DNA of 29,099 bases. Origin: Podaxis mareebaensis (lineage: Eukaryota > Basidiomycota > Agaricomycetes > Agaricales > Agaricaceae). Positions 26,184 through 29,099 of this stretch are shown here, piece by piece (the first letter of the stretch is position 1; each line of letters begins with the position of its first letter). The translations under genes and the position numbers were made by a program. Location: contig JAEUWP010000095.1 in NCBI GenBank assembly GCA_018524725.1, forward strand, positions 1-29,099, written 5' to 3'. Under the pieces are notes generated by a model. The model was given only the letters and a program-made list of their open reading frames with translations, was not told the origin of the DNA and did no database searches.

Positions 26184-29099
26184 TTAGTAGAGGTTATGTT
26201 GTAGTTTATAAGCGTCGAGGAGGGTCTTGGAATTGTGCAGGTCTGTCGAATTTTGCCAGGTTCATTCTGATTCTGGGTATCCCTTCCAATGCACTAGAAA
26301 CTCTAATCCTCATCTTCTCGTGTGATGGTGCACCACTATGGCTTTGACTTCCCATTCTTCTTCTCCTTGGATGAGGTCAGGTGGGGGTCTTGAGAAGTGT
26401 TTACCATAGATGTCATTTTCGGTGACAGGATAGAGGTATTGGATGTGGAAGACATTGTGGATCTTCCAGCTCTTGGGAAGAGATAGCTCGTAGGATACAT
26501 TTCCACGTTTCCTAATAACAGTGAATGGGCCTAGTCAATGGGCAGCGATTTTCCTTGACACAACCTGAATCAGTAAGTTTCAGGCATTGAGCCATACTTG
26601 TTGGCCAGGTTCTATTTTTGGCAGGGTGTGCATTTGTGTCCATTCTGTCATAATTTTGTGTGAAGTCTCGTGTGCTATTTTTGCCGCTTCTCAGATATTT
26701 ATAATCCAATTCATTCTTTCTTTGGCTGATGGGGAGTTCGTTGGTGCTAGCTTGGTTGGGAAAGTTTTGAGCAGGTGGCCATACATGAGTTCAAACAGTG
26801 TTTGCTGGCAGTTGGCGTGCGTTCTGGAATTATGGGAGAACTCGACTAAGGGAAGGTGTTCAGGCCAGGTGTGGGGATTCTGAGCACAATAGGCTGATAG
26901 GTACATCTTGATTTCTTGATTAAATTGTTCGGTTGATCCGTCTGATTGGGGATGATAGGCTGTAGAAGGGGCATGATCGATATTCAGCTTCTTGAACATA
27001 GCCTGTATCGATTTAGCCATAAATCGGGGATCTCTGTCCGAAATGATCTTGTCAGGTATTCCTGTGTGAATGAACACATGCTTGATCAAGATGTTTGCAA
27101 TTTGATTGGCAGTGGCAGTTTTTGAAGTGGGTACTATGATTATCCCCTTTGTAAGACCGTGGTCCACCATGGACAAAATTGTGTCATATCCGTTGGATTC
27201 AGGGAGGTCGGTGATGAGGTCCATGGACATCTGGGCAAAGGGCCGTGATGATTGGGGACCTGGAATCGGCTGGAGGGGAGGTTTCAAGGGTCGTCTATTG
27301 ATTTTGTACTGCTGGCAAGTAGGGCATCCCTTCATGTAGTTCATGATGTAGGCATGAATGCCAGGCCAGGTGACATATTCTTGAAGTTTCCTGAGGGTTT
27401 CAGTGACTCCAGGGTGTCCCGCAGCTGGTGCATCATGTACATGCTGCAACAAGTGCTTCTTAAGCATGGAGTCCATAGGGAGTTGGATGCAACCTTCTTG
27501 ATCCAGTTCAATGGTTCTGTCCTTTCCTTTTTGGGCTTCATTTTCAACATCAGGATCTACGATGTTGATTTCATTGTTTTCTCCTGAATTAGCCAATTTT
27601 GCATTAGCATTGGTGAAGTCACTAGTTTGAAACTTCTCTAGCAGGATGGCTGCCTTTGTTGTTTCAAGCTCTGTGTCTCTACTAGTTGAGGCGTGGTCTG
27701 GTCTTCTTGACAAAGCATCGGTGGTGCAGTTCTTAGATCCGGGAATGTGGTGAATCTTGATTTTATGGGCACTGATCACAGCAGACCATCGAATGGTTCA
27801 TCTTGACAGCTTTGATGGTTTGGCCCAATGAATGATGTTATCGTGATCTGTCCATATCATCATTTCATAGGGTGATCCATCGATGTAGTGACACCATTCT
27901 TGTAGTGCACAGATGATGGCTAGGAATTCTTGTTCTGATGCATGGTAGTTCCGTTCAGCTGGGGAGAATGGTTTGGAGTAGTAGAAGCATGGGTGTAGCA
28001 CACCATTCGAGTCCTTCTGGAGGAGAACTGCTCTGGACACATAAGCGGATGCATCAGTTTGAATTTCAAATGGTTTTGAAGGATCTGGGGTAATTAAGAC
28101 GGGTTTTTCTAGGAACTGTTGCTTTAATTTTCTAAATGCATCGTCAGCTTCTTTTGTCCATTTGAAAGGAGTGTTGGACTTCTTTAGAAGTGCATTAAGG
28201 GGTAAAGACAGGTGGGCATAGTGCTTGATGAATTTGCGATAGAAATTGCAGAACCCAATGAATTTTCATACGTCGCAGACTGTCTTGGGCATAGGCCAGT
28301 CTGCTATTCCTCTAAGTTTGGCAGGGTCCATCTTGACTTCATTTGGGGAAATGATGAATCCAAGATAAGTAAGGGTCGTCCTTTCGAATTCACATTTCTC
28401 CAGTTTGAGGTAAAGGTCATGTTTTCATAAAATCTTGAATACTTCTCTTGTTGTCTTTCGCAGTTCGGTTTTGGTGGGGGCATGGATAAGGATGTCATCC
28501 ATATAGACAATGACTTTATTCTGCACAATGAGAGGGGCAAGGATAGTGTCCATCATGTTTTGGAATGTAGCTGGACTATTGCACATTCCGAAGAACATGA
28601 CCATGGGTTCAAATAGTCCTCGATGGGTGCGGAAAGCTCCTTTCCATCTGTCTTCTTCAACAATTCGAACATTGTTGTAGCTGAGTCTGATGTCGAGTGC
28701 AGTGAAGTATTTCAATCCTCGTAGCTTGTCGAGTATGGACTGGATAGAGGGGATAGGATAGCCGTTTTTGACCATGTGCTCGTTGAGATAACGATAGTCC
28801 TGACAAGGCCTAAGTTTCCCATCTTTCTTTGAGACAAAGAAAAATGGTGAGGCCATAGGGGATTTTGAGGGTCTGATATATCCTTTTGCAAGGTTTTCTT
28901 CGAGGAATTTGTCGAGCTCCTTCTCCTCAGCAAGGGAGAGCTTGTAGGAGGGGAAAGCTTTTGGTGCAAAACTCTCCTTGGTTTCGATCCGGTGGTCCCA
29001 TTGTTGAGTGGGAGGGAATCTTTGTTATAGTGAGGCTGCTTCGGTCCGTAAAGAGGCCCGATACGTATCCGCAGATCGTATCAAAGGAGACTTCTCGTG
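26184..29099 (-). pseudogene. Ty3/gypsy pol: RT, RNase H, integrase, chromodomain (partial, many TGA)
   Basis: One frame reads without any indel from 29099 to TAA at 26186-26184. [33 protein letters not shown], and YMDDILI with the double Asp. RNase H (about 28090-27800): QTDAS, SEQEFLAI and TDHDN. Integrase: HHCC finger near 27430-27310, MSMDLITDLP (Asp), SDRDPRF (Asp) and DGSTEQFN (Glu), so the DDE triad is kept. Chromodomain near 26400-26220: EEEWEVKAIV, then FLVHWKGYPESE and TW. Stops: TAA at 29027-29025, and TGA at 28427, 28268, 27800, 26693, 26582, 26537, 26312 and 26264 (first base on the minus strand). Most TGAs fall where arginine is usual. Gag and protease lie to the right of the window. 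Confidence 0.92.

Larger units (their letters stand above)
16943..29099 (-). mobile_element. Second Ty3/gypsy chromovirus (Agaricomycete type), minus strand, 5' end outside window
   Basis: On the minus strand: pol (29099 to 26184), a zinc-knuckle ORF (26167 to 24487) and a presumed 3' LTR (24388 to 16943) split by the LINE at 17244-24166. Protease and gag lie beyond the right edge. Its RT belongs to a different lineage from the 6852-16942 element ([13 protein letters not shown] and YMDDILI motifs). It has more CpG and far fewer inverted repeats. Confidence 0.75.

Noticed and set aside
1..29099. Dense inverted repeats as transcription terminators, tRNAs or CRISPR repeats
   Set aside because: The stems differ in sequence, lack U-tracts at most sites, show no cloverleaf, and are not regularly spaced identical repeats.

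Overview
The window looks like transposon-filled chromosomal DNA of a filamentous fungus, most likely a basidiomycete (Agaricomycetes). I infer this from the Ty3/gypsy polymerases, the chromodomain integrases and the RNase H-bearing LINE. I see no host gene, tRNA, rRNA or CRISPR array. Nearly every coding region belongs to a retrotransposon, and most are broken.

Layout. (1) Positions 1-1675, minus strand: 5' end of a Ty3/gypsy element (LTR plus gag start) that leaves the window on the left. (2) 1676-5430, minus strand: 3' half of an element of the same family (integrase, chromodomain, a long ORF after pol). (3) 5431-6851: unassigned sequence, then a plus-strand coding relic with two tandem duplications. 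(4) 6852-16942, plus strand: the longest copy of this family, with LTR, gag, protease, RT, RNase H, integrase, chromodomain and post-pol ORF; its 3' LTR is not seen. (5) 16943-29099, minus strand: a different Ty3/gypsy element. I infer a roughly 510 bp 3' LTR (16943-17243 plus 24180-24388), then a zinc-knuckle ORF and pol, which leaves the window on the right. (6) 17244-24166, plus strand: a nearly intact LINE with a 21-A tail and a 13-bp target-site duplication, sitting inside that LTR. The nesting order, oldest to youngest, is plus-strand gypsy, minus-strand gypsy, LINE.

Most striking observation: the family in (1), (2) and (4) is packed with short perfect inverted repeats (arms of about 5-11 bp, loops of about 2-12 nt). 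They run through gag, pol, the post-pol ORF and the LTRs, and often lie every 50-150 bp. The second gypsy element and the LINE show only sparse examples by eye. At two integrase positions where two copies can be aligned, the stem is kept by paired substitutions. Three LTR stem-loops recur in the same order in two LTRs with different arm sequences. I know of no described retrotransposon family with this property.

Second theme: the gypsy elements are inactivated mainly by in-frame TGA codons where arginine is expected, and the hairpin-rich family has very few CpG dinucleotides. This fits C-to-T decay of CGA codons at methylated CpG. The CpG-rich LINE carries only one such stop.
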